NCBI GenBank assembly: GCA_963921425.1
Contig: OY992840.1
Location: forward strand, 9,116,501 to 9,180,500
Length of the DNA stretch: 64,000 nucleotides
Direction: 5' to 3'
Source: Dryas octopetala
Lineage: Eukaryota; Streptophyta; Magnoliopsida; Rosales; Rosaceae
Part shown: positions 11,601-24,300 of the stretch, piece after piece
Numbering within the stretch: position 1 is the first letter of the stretch
Layout: every line of letters starts with the position of its first letter
Notes under the pieces: generated by a model
Database searches by the model: none
What the model was told of the DNA's origin: nothing
What the model saw: the letters and a program-made list of their open reading frames with translations, nothing else
Made by a program: the position numbers and the translations under genes

Positions 11601-14600
11601 GCCAATTTCAGATAGTTGCAATACAGAAAGCCAAAATGAACCTCGACCTGCAGTTGCTAATGAAGTTAGCAAGAGTAGCACAAATGAGATGGAAGTGTGT
11701 TCTGCTCAGTGTAACTCTTCAGTAAAAGAGGGTGATGGTGCTGAAGCTATTTTCTTTGGAAGGCATGATGGAGCAACCACAAAAGACAACTTTGAAAAGG
11801 CATCTGCAAATGTAACAGGTGATAAATTTTCATTTATCTGTCATGAGTTTCTCTTTCCTTTCACTTGAAACCATTTGGAGTTGAAACAATATAAGATCAT
11901 TGCAATTTTTCTGTTTGATATGATAATCTTTGACATGTATAATATATTTAGTTTTACCTCCTTTGGGGTTGACAGTTCTCATTTATATGGGTTGCACTGC
12001 CCACCATCTTTCACACTTTTAAAGTAATATGTTCTCAACTTGTCACCCTGGTCTATTATATATATATATATATTAATGTTGTTTTTGTTGATTAGCAAAA
12101 TTGTGAAATTTAATTTCTGTCATTACTATTTTCTCTTCATTTGTGATATTGATGTTTTAAAATGATTTCTCCTGTTATGCAGAGCCAATTAGGAATTGCG
12201 ACATCAATTCCATACAGCCTGTGCCTTCACCATTGGTGGAAATGGGCAGCAGTACTGGTAAAAAAGCTCAGGAAGACAATGATACTACTGTAGTTTCTGG
12301 AGATAAAAATTGTTCAGAGGCTATTGTGTCAAACATTAGTAGTGAGTCATTTAACATGATTAATCTTGAACGACTTATTAAAAAACAAAAAGGATACATC
12401 TTGTATGGAATGATGATGAAAGCTTTGAGCTTTTCTATTTACATCAACCTTCGATTTTTCCTTCTTTGTCATACTGGAATGAGGCTATGCAGGTGGAATA
12501 GCTTTGAGCTTCATTTATGGTTTCTTGAGTAATTTTTTCTTTACTTGCTGGACCTACTCATGATTTTTTGGCTTTTGAGTGTTGATGGGATTGGAGTGTT
12601 AGAGTTGGATAAAGTGCATTGAACTTTTTTTTAATCTTTAATCTTTAGTAAGTTGAAAACTTAATTTTGAGGGTTTGTTTCTTTGGGCTTGAGGTGCTTT
12701 TTTAACAGCCTGTTTTTGATTTGGTAGGAGGTGAAGAAATTAGAAGAGAATTAAAAACTGAGCTGTTTGGATACAGTATTCAGAGGGGGTAGGGATAGAA
12801 AAGATATACAGTATATAAGCATGGAGAACACCTATTACATGAAAATTGTGATGCAGCCACTGTAGCAAACAGTTTCCATGGTCATAGTTGCACTATGCAT
12901 TTATATTCTTGCTACCAACTAGTGCTTGCATTTTAGGGCATTTGGTATTAAGTATCATATGTGATAAAGCTTTATCATCGCTATTCTATTCCATTTATCA
13001 TTTATGGGGTCACATGCAATTGTTTGGTCTCTGAAAATGTGAGTTCAAATAATCTTGCTCAGTAATTGTGTTTGAAATTTTGAACCATTAATCAGAATTC
13101 AGTTTTGGGATTGAAAAAATCTGTTACTTTGAGCGTCTGGGATATTGGAAAGATAGTCAATACCTTCTGTTGTTACTTCCAGGTTAGCTTGGTTTAACGG
13201 ATCATTATACTTTGTTCCACAGGTGATGCTTTTAGAATTTGTGAAGGTTCTGTTTGTTCTGCTCCTTTGCCAGAATCTCATGCTAAGATTGTTGCACTAG
13301 AAAGCGGTCGAAGTTCGGCTGATCCCAACAAACTTTCTTGCGGTTCCCATAAGGATATTGGAACAATTGAGCTTTCTGATACTAAACATGAAAAAGGTGC
13401 TATCAAGGGGTCTACAAATCAGAACCTCCCAGTTTCCGAGGATGTTGATGGGGGTGGTGGCAATCGTTCTTCAAACCCCACAAATGGAAATGATGCCTCC
13501 AAGGACTGGAGAAATGGTAGTTCGAACATCAGTTTAATTGCAGATTTGCCTAAGGGGGATGCTGCCAACAGCTCGCAGCCCTTTCCTGCTATTCCAGCTC
13601 CCAAAGTATTATTTATGACCATATTTATTGCTCATGTTCATACTAAACTAATATTTTGTATCTTTGATATTTTGTGTCTCTCTTAACATATGCATTTATT
13701 TTGGAGGATTGTGGAATTCTTCCTATAGTTATATGCCTGCTGATTTTTTGTGTGCTGCCACTATCAACAGTTCAAAATTCTTATTTAGATTTGTTTTTGA
13801 AGATTGCAGAGAGGTCTCAAACATATTCTGGCTTAGGCCAGATGGATTCAAAGATCTCACAAGATGTCTCTCATGGGAGTCCACAAGTATCTGATGGAGG
13901 GATTGTATCTGAGGTAGGGATTGCACACAGTGGTACTAAAGCTACTCCTGAACGGAAGCCAAGGCGAGCATCCAGCAAGGCAACGGGCAAAGGAAGTGCA
14001 ACTGGAAAAGGAAGTGCTAAGAAGGGAACTGTGAAAGCAACAACTCCTATGAGACAATCACAAAGGGGGGATAAATTGAGTAGTGTGTCCCTGGGCCAGT
14101 CTGGAATCTTCCAGCTTGTGCAACTAAATGAGACACAGCCCTATGGGCATGTGGATAGTAGCACAAAACCTTATTCTATTCTTACTGCTTCAACATCTAG
14201 TCTGCCGGATCTGAATACTTCTGCTCCACCATCTGTTTTATTTCAACAGCCTTTCACAGACTTGCAGCAAGTGCAACTACGTGCTCAGATCTTTGTTTAT
14301 GGAGCTTTGATGTGAGTTCTGTTGCTTATTTTATGTTTTTACTAATGTTTTTTTGGGCTTTATCTACAAAATTTATTAAAAATGATGAAATCCTTAAATT
14401 GAACAATGGCATAAACCAAGTGAATGTGAAATATGCAAGAGGCTTTTGAGACTGTACTAAGGAGACTACTGAATCTCTTTAAATTTTTATCTTAATTAGG
14501 AATCTGTTTAAATTACGAGATCGTTGCATATATTACCAAATGTAGAAATTGCATTGGAGTGACTGTCCTATATTTTACTCAAAAGAAATAAAAGTTGCAC

Positions 14601-17600
14601 TTCTGAGAACACTAAATGAATATGTTTTTTCTTTTTGTTCCTTGTTTTTTTGCTTTTTTCTGCAGTCAAGGAATAGCACCTGAAGAAGCTTATATGGTAT
14701 CAGCATTTGGGGGACCTGGTAAGTTTTTGTTGTGTATTTATATCTCTTTGCAGTCATCACAAATGTATAGTAACTTATTTAATTTATTTTCTTAGATGGG
14801 GGAAGGAGCATCTGGGATAATGCCTGGCGTGCATGCATAGAGAGGCTACACAGTCAAAAATCCATTCCTATTACTCCAGAAACCCCTTCACTGTCACGTT
14901 CTGGTACTTCTTTTTGAATTTTGAGCTGTTTGATTCTCGCTTAATTTGATATAGTGTGTAACTATGTTTCAGAACTGAGAATTACAGGTGCTAGGGCTCC
15001 TGATCAAGTAATTAAACAAAGTGCATTCCAGGGTAAAGGTATTTCCTCACCTGTTGGTCGAGCTAGCAACAAGGGTACTGCACCAACAGCGAGCCCCATG
15101 ATACCTATTTCATCACCGCTTTGGAGTATTCCTACCCCTGCTTGTGAGGCCCTGCAATATAGTGTGATCCCGAGAGGTGCTGTTATGGATTATCAGCAGG
15201 CACTTGCTCCATTGCATCCTTTCCAAACACCACCTGCAAGGAACCTTGTTGGACATAATACGTCATGGATGACTCAGGCCTCCTTCCGGAGTCCCTGGGT
15301 TGCTTCTCCACAGTCTTCTGCAGCTGAAGCCACTACTCGTTTTTCAGCATTTCCTAGTACAGAAGCAGTGCAGTTGACTGCTGTAAAAGAAACATCTTCG
15401 CCACAATTGTCTACTATAAAGAATGTTCCCTCTGGTCCTGCTGGTCAAACTGGAGGTCCAACCAGTGTTTTTGCAGGGGCTTCTCCACTGCTTGACTCAA
15501 AGCAGGTGTCAGCATCACCTGGCCAGCATTCTGCTGATCCTAAGCCTAGAAAAAGAAAAAAGATTCCAGCTTCTGAGGAACTTGGTCAGATTACTTTGCA
15601 ACCTCAATCTCAACCTGAGTCAGCTTTAACACTGGCTGTTACTAGTAGTCTGTCCACTTCTGTTGCCATCACAACCCCAAGTACCACTGTGTCTAAGGCC
15701 ATGCCAGAGAAGTTGGTTATGTCTGTATCTCCTAGGTCTTCTTCTGATCGCCTCAAAAACGCAGATCTGGATTTGGAGCAGAGAGCAACTTTATCAGAGG
15801 AGACACTTAGTAAAGTTAAGGAGGCTAGGCAAAAGGCAGAGGAAGCTGCTGCTCTTGCTGCTGCAGCTGTTAGTCACAGCCAAGAAATATGGAATCAGTT
15901 GGATAAGCAAAAAGATTCTAGATTAATTTCAGATGCTGAAGCTAAGTTAGCTTCTGCTGCTGTTGCTGTAGCTGCTGCCGCTGCTGTTGCAAAGGCAGCG
16001 GCTGCAGCTGCCAATGTTGCATCAAATGCTGCATTGCAAGCAAAACTGATGGCTGATGAAGCCTTGGCGTTGTATAATTACGGGAATCTGAGCCAAAGTA
16101 TGAGACCTTTAAGTAATGATAGGGTTAATGCATTGGGAGTGGCTAGTCCTGTATCCATTTTAAGGGGTGAGGATGGAACACACAGTTCAAGTTCGATTCT
16201 TATTGCTGCTAGGGAGACTGCTAGGAGGAGGGTTGAAGCTGCATCTGCAGCCTCAAAGCGAGCTGAAAATATGGATGCCATTGTAAAAGCTGCTGAGCTT
16301 GCAGCAGAAGCTGTATCACAAGCTGGAACAATTGTTGCTATGGGCGACCCTTTGCCATTGAGTGAGTTAGTAAAAGCTGGTCCAGAGGGTTATTGGAAAG
16401 TATTGCAAGTATCTTCTGAGATGGTTGTGAAATCAAATGACATAAGAGAACAATCAAATTTAGGTACTGTTGGAGAAGATGCTGATACTTCTGCTGGGCT
16501 TTCAAAAGGTAGACAATCAGATAAGAAAGAAACACTGACCACTGCACATGAGAAGTCTCCTATTTCAAGAGAGGTAAATAAGGAGTCAATGGAGGACCAT
16601 TTGAGATTGGTAGATGGAATCACGGGGTTGGATAAAGTCAGTGAAATAGGGTCAAGCGGACCAAAAGGGAACCAAGTTTCTGAGATTGGATCAAAGTCTA
16701 CTTTGGTCACTGTTGAGAATGATTTTGCAAAGGCAGCTCAAGCGTCCCAAGAAAGTATTATCAAGGAGGGTTCTCAAGTAGAGGTATGAAGCTGAAGTGT
16801 GACCTGAAATGTTTTTACTTTATGTAGTTGATTTTTTTAATATGGAATTAGCTTTTTTCTTTGCCTTTGTTGTTGCCGTTCACTGGGCCTGCTTGCGTGC
16901 AGTCATATGCTCATTGACTAATTTTTTGTGAAGCCTGGCATCACTATGTATTGTATGGGTTTTAATACATCATTCACTTGTTTCTTTGTAGGTTTTCAAA
17001 GATGGCGGTGGATTTGGAGCAGCCTGGTTCAGAGCTAATGTATTGAGTTTGCAGGACAGTAAAGCTTGTGTATGTTACACTGATCTTCAGTCAGATGAAG
17101 GTATACCTCCTCGTTGCCGTTAGAATGCCTTTGCCTCATGTTGGTTTTACCCCTATTATCTGAAGTGATACATTCCTGATGACTGCCTAGCATTAGGTTT
17201 TGGTTTAGTTGTATCCGAACTTGTATGTGTTATACTTGCATGGGCACCTTGCTAATCATACACTTCATGACTAGAGGTCGCTTTTGTTCTTAAGAAAATA
17301 TAATGCCTATTACAGGTGCATGTCATTTGCTTAATGTATCTTTGATTTCTCATGTGTATAGGCTCAGAGAAACTACAGGAATGGGTGGCACTTGAAGGCG
17401 AAGAAGATAAGCCACCTAAAATACGCATTGCCCGCCCTGTTACCGCCTTGGGCTATGAAGGAACAAGGAAAAGGCGCAGAGCAGCGATGGCAGATTATAC
17501 TTGGTCTGTTGGAGATAAAGTCGATGCGTTGATACAAGACAGGTAACCTTTTTATGTTTCTGCAGCGTACTAGTCATAAGCCTATAATTATTAGCAATGG

Positions 17601-20034
17601 ACGAGAGAAACTACGATTTAAAAAATTTTAAAAAGGTAATTATTTTTCGTTTAGAATTTTTCCAGGGAGAAATAGTGGAGGAAGATAAATATGACTATTT
17701 CTTGCAATTGTCTTAAGCATGCACAAAAAGTTAAAAATTTTGTGAGTGATTTCCAAGATTAGTAGATGAGTTTTGTTTTGCAATTCTCCATCATTAGGAA
17801 TTTAGGAGGAAATACTTCCCTTCTCCCTTATATTGCTCCGTATATGTCTTCACTATCGCAAGCATACCTTGTCTTGGGTGTTAGAGCAACTTCATAGAGT
17901 TGGTATATGAGATTTCGTTACACTTTGGTGATTTTGCACATGCATCAGGCCTTCCTATTCCACTTGCAGCAACTTTGATATTGATACTGTTCTTCCATCT
18001 GGTTTCCACTTTGACCGTGGAGTCTTCATTAGTTTCTTAGCTATTGGTATTCGGAATAATTAACTCATCTAATGCCTGTTGAATTATATTTTTAGCTGGT
18101 GGGAAGGAGTTGTCACTGAAAAGAACAAGAAAGATGAAACTATATTAACAGTCCACTTTCCAGGTGTGTATGATTTTTCCTTTTCTTTTGGGTTGGGGGG
18201 ATGCTTTCATTATGACCCCAATATCTAAAAGCTTCCTATTGTATTATGTTGAAGTTGCTGTATGGTAATGTACAATTCTCTGGTTATTAATTCTTACAGC
18301 TCAAGGGGAAACGTCAGTTGTTAAAGCTTGGCATCTTCGGCCTTCTCTCATTTGGAAGGATGGGGAATGGGTTGAATGGTCCGGTGTGCGAAACGACTGC
18401 TCTTCCCATGAGGTATATGAGCTCATGCTTGATTTTTTTCTGATTGTTAAAACTTGTCAGTTGATTTTGTTTCATTTTTTATTTAAGTGCAAATTTTGTG
18501 TTCAGGGTGATATGCCGCAGGAAAAGCGACTGAAGTTGGGCAGTCCTGCAGTTGAAGGCAAAGGGAAGGATAAGACATCAAAAAGCATTGATGTTGTTGG
18601 GTCAGGGAAACCTGAAGAGCCAAGTTTACTGGATTTATCTGCAAATGAGAAGGTATTTAATATGGGTAAGAATACCAGAACTGAAAATAAGCCTGACGCA
18701 GCCAGAACATTTCGGACAGGGTTGCAGAAGGAAGGATCAAGGGTGGTTTTTGGTATTCCCAAGCCTGGAAAGAAGAGGAAATTTATGGAAGTTAGCAAAC
18801 ATTATGTGACAAATCAGAGTGTGAAGACTAATGAAGCTAATGATTCAGTGAAGTTTGCAAAATACTTGATGCCTCAAGGATCAGGTCCCCGTGGATTGAA
18901 AAACACATCTAAAGTTGATGCAAAGGAAAAACGATTGGCTGAAACCAAGCTCAAGGGTCTTAAACCTGGAAAACAGCGAAGTATGCCAGGTAAAACTGCT
19001 TCACAGGACAACCATTTAACAGATGCAGTCTCTGCTCCTGATGGCCACAGTGAAATGGAACATACAGGAAAGATTCAAGATTCTGTAAGCCATGTTGAGG
19101 GTATATCTGGAAAGCATAATCTATTGGAAACTGAATCAATTTATAGAACTGAAGGGACATCACAGGGCCCAATTGTGTTTTCTTCACTAGCTCCTTCATC
19201 TAAGAAAGTTTCCACTTCAACTGCTAAATCTGAACGAGCAAATAAAGGAAAACTTGCACCGGCTGGTGGAAGGCTGGGTAAAATTGAGGAGAAAGCTAAT
19301 AGTGGTAATCCTACAAGATCAACTTCTGAAGTTGTTGAGCCTCGTAGATCAAATCGCAGAATTCAGCCAACATCAAGAGTAAGTATTTGGATATATTGTT
19401 GCCTTGTTTGTTTTGCGTATAGACATTCTTCTTTATTCTTTTGATACAATCATATGCGCTAAATTGTTGCATTCAGTCTTTGATCTGATTTGTCTCAATC
19501 TATTGGTGTTTAGCTTGGTTCTCCACTAGTGAACTGGGCGATGTGACAATGGAACTTGTACAAGGTGTTTTTGGGAAATTGTGATAAAGATTTTTGAAAT
19601 TATATATCCCAATGTATGGAAAATTGTAGTTGAACTTTTCGCAGAAAAATATTCTTGCAACTACGTAATTCTTGATTCGATGGTATCCTCATATGCTGTT
19701 AGCTCTCTTTCTTGTCTGGCATGCAATGTAAACATTCTCTTTTCCTATTCCCTTAAATTTGAAGCCTGATGTTGATGTTGTTGACATTGCTGGCCACAGC
19801 TATTAGAAGGACTGCAAAGCTCATTGACCATCTCAAAGATTCCGTCCTTTTCACATGACAAGGGTCACAGAAGTCAGAACAAGAATGCCTCTCGAGGTTT
19901 AAATATTATACCCAGAGTTTTTATTTTTTTGGGGGGGTTCTTTTGCAGCACATCTTTCTTGTTTTTGTGAATATAATTTGGCTATATTGAATTCATCTGA
20001 CTATTAGATTGTGACAGGGAATAACCATGGTTGA
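8601..20034 (+). CDS. G2484-1: G2484-1-type large protein with tandem Agenet (Tudor-like) domains
   Basis: I reconstruct 16 coding exons: 8601-10914, 10988-11152, 11285-11818, 12183-12341, 13223-13605, 13803-14311, 14666-14718, 14796-14903, 14973-16783, 16992-17100, 17362-17542, 18096-18163, 18300-18412, 18506-19378, 19800-19896 and 20018-20034. All have GT-AG borders and matching phases, and they sum to 7,494 nt (2,497 aa). The start is the ATG at 8601 (MDYDDNDFQSQNLHLAGEG), the conserved N-terminus of this family; Arabidopsis At4g17330 is the type member (from memory also described as SWO1, linked to cell-wall integrity under salt). The N-terminal half is acidic, Ser-rich and probably disordered. 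A basic Lys/Arg/Ser segment lies near residues 1235-1280. An Ala-rich coiled coil spans about 1684-1777. Two Agenet-like domains lie near 2013-2075 (VFKDGGGFGAAWFRANVL) and 2090-2165 (WSVGDKVDALIQDSWWEGVV). Agenet domains are Tudor-fold modules often found in chromatin or RNA-associated proteins, so a nuclear role is likely. The last exon has two possible acceptors. Confidence 0.9.
9660..10390 (+). repeat. Three tandem ~79-residue repeats inside exon 1 of the Agenet protein
   Basis: Units of about 234-240 bp begin near 9667, 9906 and 10140 (GDSNLH, GDSDLH, GDSDIH) with a partial fourth start near 10377. Each reads as G-D-S-x-[LI]-H, a Cys-containing stretch ECP.V.AETNKCED or a variant, T-D-T-G, HELSP, then AVE and NAGISSS. 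Copies 2 and 3 are the most alike, which suggests recent unequal exchange. The repeats lie in the acidic disordered N-terminal part and match no named domain known to me. Confidence 0.85.
10831..11284 (+). repeat. Tandem duplication across an intron that created a chimeric exon
   Basis: The end of exon 1 (CCTCATC...TTTGTGAAGG at 10834, peptide ending LKHDAAVNESG) is copied 238 bp later at 11072 (peptide ending LKHDAAGNESG). The start of the following exon (peptide LENPHLASCATMDAVPLS) also has a copy in the next exon (LENPNLASFATMDVVPLS). The intervening intron's 3' end (AACTTGGACTCTCT, then CTTGCAG) occurs three times, at 10987, 11224 and 11284. Exon 10988-11152 is therefore an exon-3 start fused to an exon-1 end, with a native splice site on each side and the frame kept. 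Confidence 0.8.
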
Positions 20035-21300
20035 GAATAGAGAAGCTCTCTCGCAATGATGAGTTCCAGTTCGAGGAACGTCAGTTATTGGAGAGCCAGG
20101 CGAACGGCATAGCCAGCATAGTTTGTGTATATTTATCATCATAGAGGATAAAGCGTAGGGACGGAAATTCTTGCTTCCTTGGTTTGAGTCGGTCATAAAA
20201 ATGTAGTCGGTAGATGTTCATAGTGATTTTAGTTTTTGTTTCACAATTTATGGTTTGCCTAGGTCTCTCGACCGGATAGGTTGTATATGGAAATTCTCCA
20301 TGTAGTTTGACTTGTAATTCAGGGAAAGGCTTTCAGATGATTAATCATATGACCTGATGCTGTTTCATCCATTTTGATATTAATATACTATGTTCTCTCT
20401 CGTCACTGACTACCCCCATAATCATAGGGTGGTGGGTATCATCTGGTTTGCATAATTACTTTTCAATGGCTACGATCCAATCTGTCATTAAAAAAAATCC
20501 AATAGTCTGAGTTGTGTAAGAAATGATGACCGAACTTATGCTTATTACTATTACATTCATGAAGAGATTGCTTGGACCAACAAACTATCTTACATGTGTG
20601 CTCACTTTGCAACTTGGACAAATGGGTGTGATCTCAGATGAAGATGAAATACCTTTTTTATACTGGCAGAGGGGTTGCCCTGGCATGTGAGTTTAGTGGC
20701 TAAATTTGTACACTAAGATACTGAAAAGCAACTGATAGAAGCCACACAAACCTAAAGTTGTACCCTGGTCGCTTGGTGTTATGTCTTTGTTGAGCAATGT
20801 TTAAAGACAAGGAAACTGGAGGCATTGATAGCTAAAATAACTACTTGATTTCTGCAATCGATTAACTTATAGCATTCTTACAGACTTGGTGTCAAAGAAC
20901 GTGGAGCAAAGCACACGAAAGTTAACTTTTGTTAATGCAAAAGAAAGCAATGAGTTTCTGCCAAACCTATAGAGTTATTTACTAGCAAAACTATTTATAG
21001 ACAATTAATTGCGGCTCATTGAACCTCTCCTATACATGGATCCAATCCAATTCAGACATTCGCCAATCCAACCAAAGATATTGAACACAAACCAGACATC
21101 ACCTCTGAAATGCTGCGCCCCGTGCATAAAATTTTGCAGCTGGCATGATGAGAAAAATTGCCATACTAGGAAGCGGCCAAGTCACCACTACTCCCAACTA
21201 ACTTAGATACCTAATTCTTCCAACCACCACCTTGTCGGTGTCGTTTTTAGTTTTCTTCTTTTCTTCATCCCTTTAATCTGGGAAAATCTCATCATCCTCG
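20035..21300. other. Convergent intergenic region with 3' UTRs
   Basis: This lies between the stop of the Agenet gene (+) and the stop of the O-fucosyltransferase gene (-). The first part to about 20400 is likely 3' UTR of the Agenet gene. No coding sequence, RNA gene or clear repeat is seen. Confidence 0.6.
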
Positions 21301-24300
21301 TTATCTTCTATCTTTTATCATGCCCCTCTTCATCGATATTTGTAGAGCCTTCCCACCTCGATTCTCTACATTATATGTATTTTTGGTTTTTTCTGTTGAG
21401 TCCATTGCATCTTGTGCTGAGTGATGATCTCCATCAATGATGTTCTCAATATCACCTTGATTCTGTACATTATATCTCTTTTTGGCTTTTCCTTTTGAGT
21501 CCATTGCAACTTGTCCTGAGCGATCATCTTCATCCTTACTGTTTACAATATCACTGAGTGACTTCTCGCAGACACAAGCGTATGGATATTCATGAAATTC
21601 ACCTCGTCCAGGTTTCATCTCGTCGGGTTCACCCATGAATCCTTTTTGGCATGACTTTACTTTTTTTGCAAATGTATCCCAACCCATCTTATCCCTAGCC
21701 ATGAACAAAGCACTAAGCCTCTTTGCATTTGGCCTGATGGTCCTCTTATGACCCATGTACCTCCTATTAACAATAAAATAAAAGCAATTAAATATGATTA
21801 ATAGATCTCCAGAAACAGAAAAATATTAAATTAAATAGCAGAGACAGCCAATAATAACAATAGTGATGTTATGAATATAATGACAATAAGCATGATGTCA
21901 AACTGTACCAAAAAATTTCTGAGCTATATAGATTAAACATAAAATTTTCTCAGTACAGGTTTCACTTGAAAAATTATCCTTGGTCATCAATGGATCACCC
22001 ATGGTTATTCAGATGGGAAGTCAATTGAACAAATGTACAAAAGACTTCTAAAAAATGAAAAGTTTACTGACGGCAATCTTATTTGTATGTATTTGAGTCT
22101 GGCTTTAAAACAATCTTATATAGCTCAGCTTGCTGCAGTTGGTATATCACTGTTTGATAGGTTTTAATAGTCTAAACAATTATCAATAACCACAGGAAAT
22201 TGTCAAATTTCTGCATAAAGTCTAAGTTTTGACAAGTTACAGGAAAAATCATAATTAGGAAGGACAACCACACATGCAACTTTCTACCAGCAGCTACTAC
22301 TTTGCATAGTATAGATGACAGCAAAACAGTAGCTAGTTGCAATAGTCTAAACACGGGACCGAGGGTTAGTTAAGATGTATTCCAAGGGACTGTCAAATAT
22401 CCTTTTAAAAATTTTGTAATAACAGAATTCATATAGAGGATAAACAAAACATAAGAAAGTAAAGAAAAACCTAAACATTTTCCCTGAATTCTCCGATAAG
22501 AAAGCAGCATTTCTAAGCTGAAATTATCTTGAATGTTACATAACCTTGAGATTAAGTAAATTTGTTTAATTAGTCCTTTCAAATGCTACCTCTTGTGCTA
22601 GTGCAAAATTTGTAAGTGTAGTCGAACCTTGTCATACTTGTTAGGTAACTTGAAGTCTGTGGTAGAGTAATTACTGCATCTTTCACAAACCAAATCTAGA
22701 CACAATTTACTGATCCATAATTTCATTTTGGAAGAAACGAATTTAAAAATGCATCAGTTCAACTACAGAAAAGACTAATGCAAAAATGGACTAGATTTCT
22801 AACCTTCGACCTGCGAGAATCTTGGCCATATTCCCGTTATTATTAGTGACAAACACATCACTTTCGTCAGAGACAATGTAGTCAATTGCAGCAAGACGGG
22901 AAGAGAAGGGAAGAAGATGTTTTAGCTCTTTTTCAGCAAGCATCTCCTTTGTGTAAAAATTTGGGAAGAGTTCTCTCAGAGGCCTCAAAGTCTCTTCTCC
23001 ACCATATATTTCACCAGAAGCAACATACAGGTAGGTGTCATTTGCAAAACCAAGTGCCCGCAGCATCAAGCCCACCTCATGAGGAGTCAGCGGACATTTC
23101 CCTCGCTTTCGCTCTTCGTCAGGGCTTAAATCCTATATGAATAATAAGAAAAATTACACTACTATTCAAATTACAGGATATGAACGCAATTGTACCGTCG
23201 TCACAAGCATGGTACACTATATGTATTGAGAACTACAGTGCGGTGTTGCAATTGCATCATTTAAATACCAACGGCATATCTTGTTAAGAAATTTGATTCA
23301 TAAAACAACAAATTTCTATCATAACTCTTGTTGAGGTGAATATGAATACATATCATTGTATATAAATTATAAACGAATAGCAATCTCACAGGTAATGTTT
23401 CCCATCGTTTTCTTATTTCAGCAAGCTCATGTCTCTCTTTATCACCCCCACCATAATAACACCCAGAAAATGCTAGCATATCACGTTCAAACCTGTCATT
23501 AAAGAGTGTCACTTCAAGACCAGAAACATCCACATAAATTCAATCATACGTGTCATGAAAGGATAGCAGTTCCTTTAAGAAGACAACAGTCAACACACAT
23601 TATGCAAGCATTTTATCGAGCTACAATAAAAGAACAAAACCAAAAAGGAAAAACAATGAAAAACTTCAGCAATAATCCGAACGTGGATATTCATATTGCT
23701 GGAAATTACATAAAATGAGTTCTTAAAGATCTTGTAAGAAGCAGAGGTGGCCTATATTCATAGTTCTACCTTCTCTGACATACAGGATAATTCCCGATAA
23801 GCAGGTGTTCTCCACATATTATACTATTCAGTATTCACTATATAAATTTTTTTTATTGGCCAAATATTCACCATATAAATTCTTAATTGTGATATGTTGT
23901 GGCCATTTACAAAGACTTTGAAAGGCTAATCTGAGGAGTCAACAAGTTTGATATGCTCTTTAATTACGGAATTAAAACACAAAAAGATAATTTTGTTTAA
24001 ACATCCCCCAAAAGAAAAGAAAAGAATATTGAGGGTAGACCGCAACTGCAACGAGTATGTGCTCTGTATTGAGTGTCTATGCTCAATGAACATTACATGC
24101 AGGTTGAATTTAATAGGGAATAGAAAACAAACCTCAAGTGAACAGCAATGAAACGTTTTGCCATCTTTCGCATTCTCATAACAAGTTTGTGACCAAGTTC
24201 ATTTATAGATTTTGTAAATTTAAGTGCATGATAATTAACACGACAGCGCAACTTTTGCAGATCATCATCAAGGTTAGGTGCAAGCCTATAGTCAAACTTT

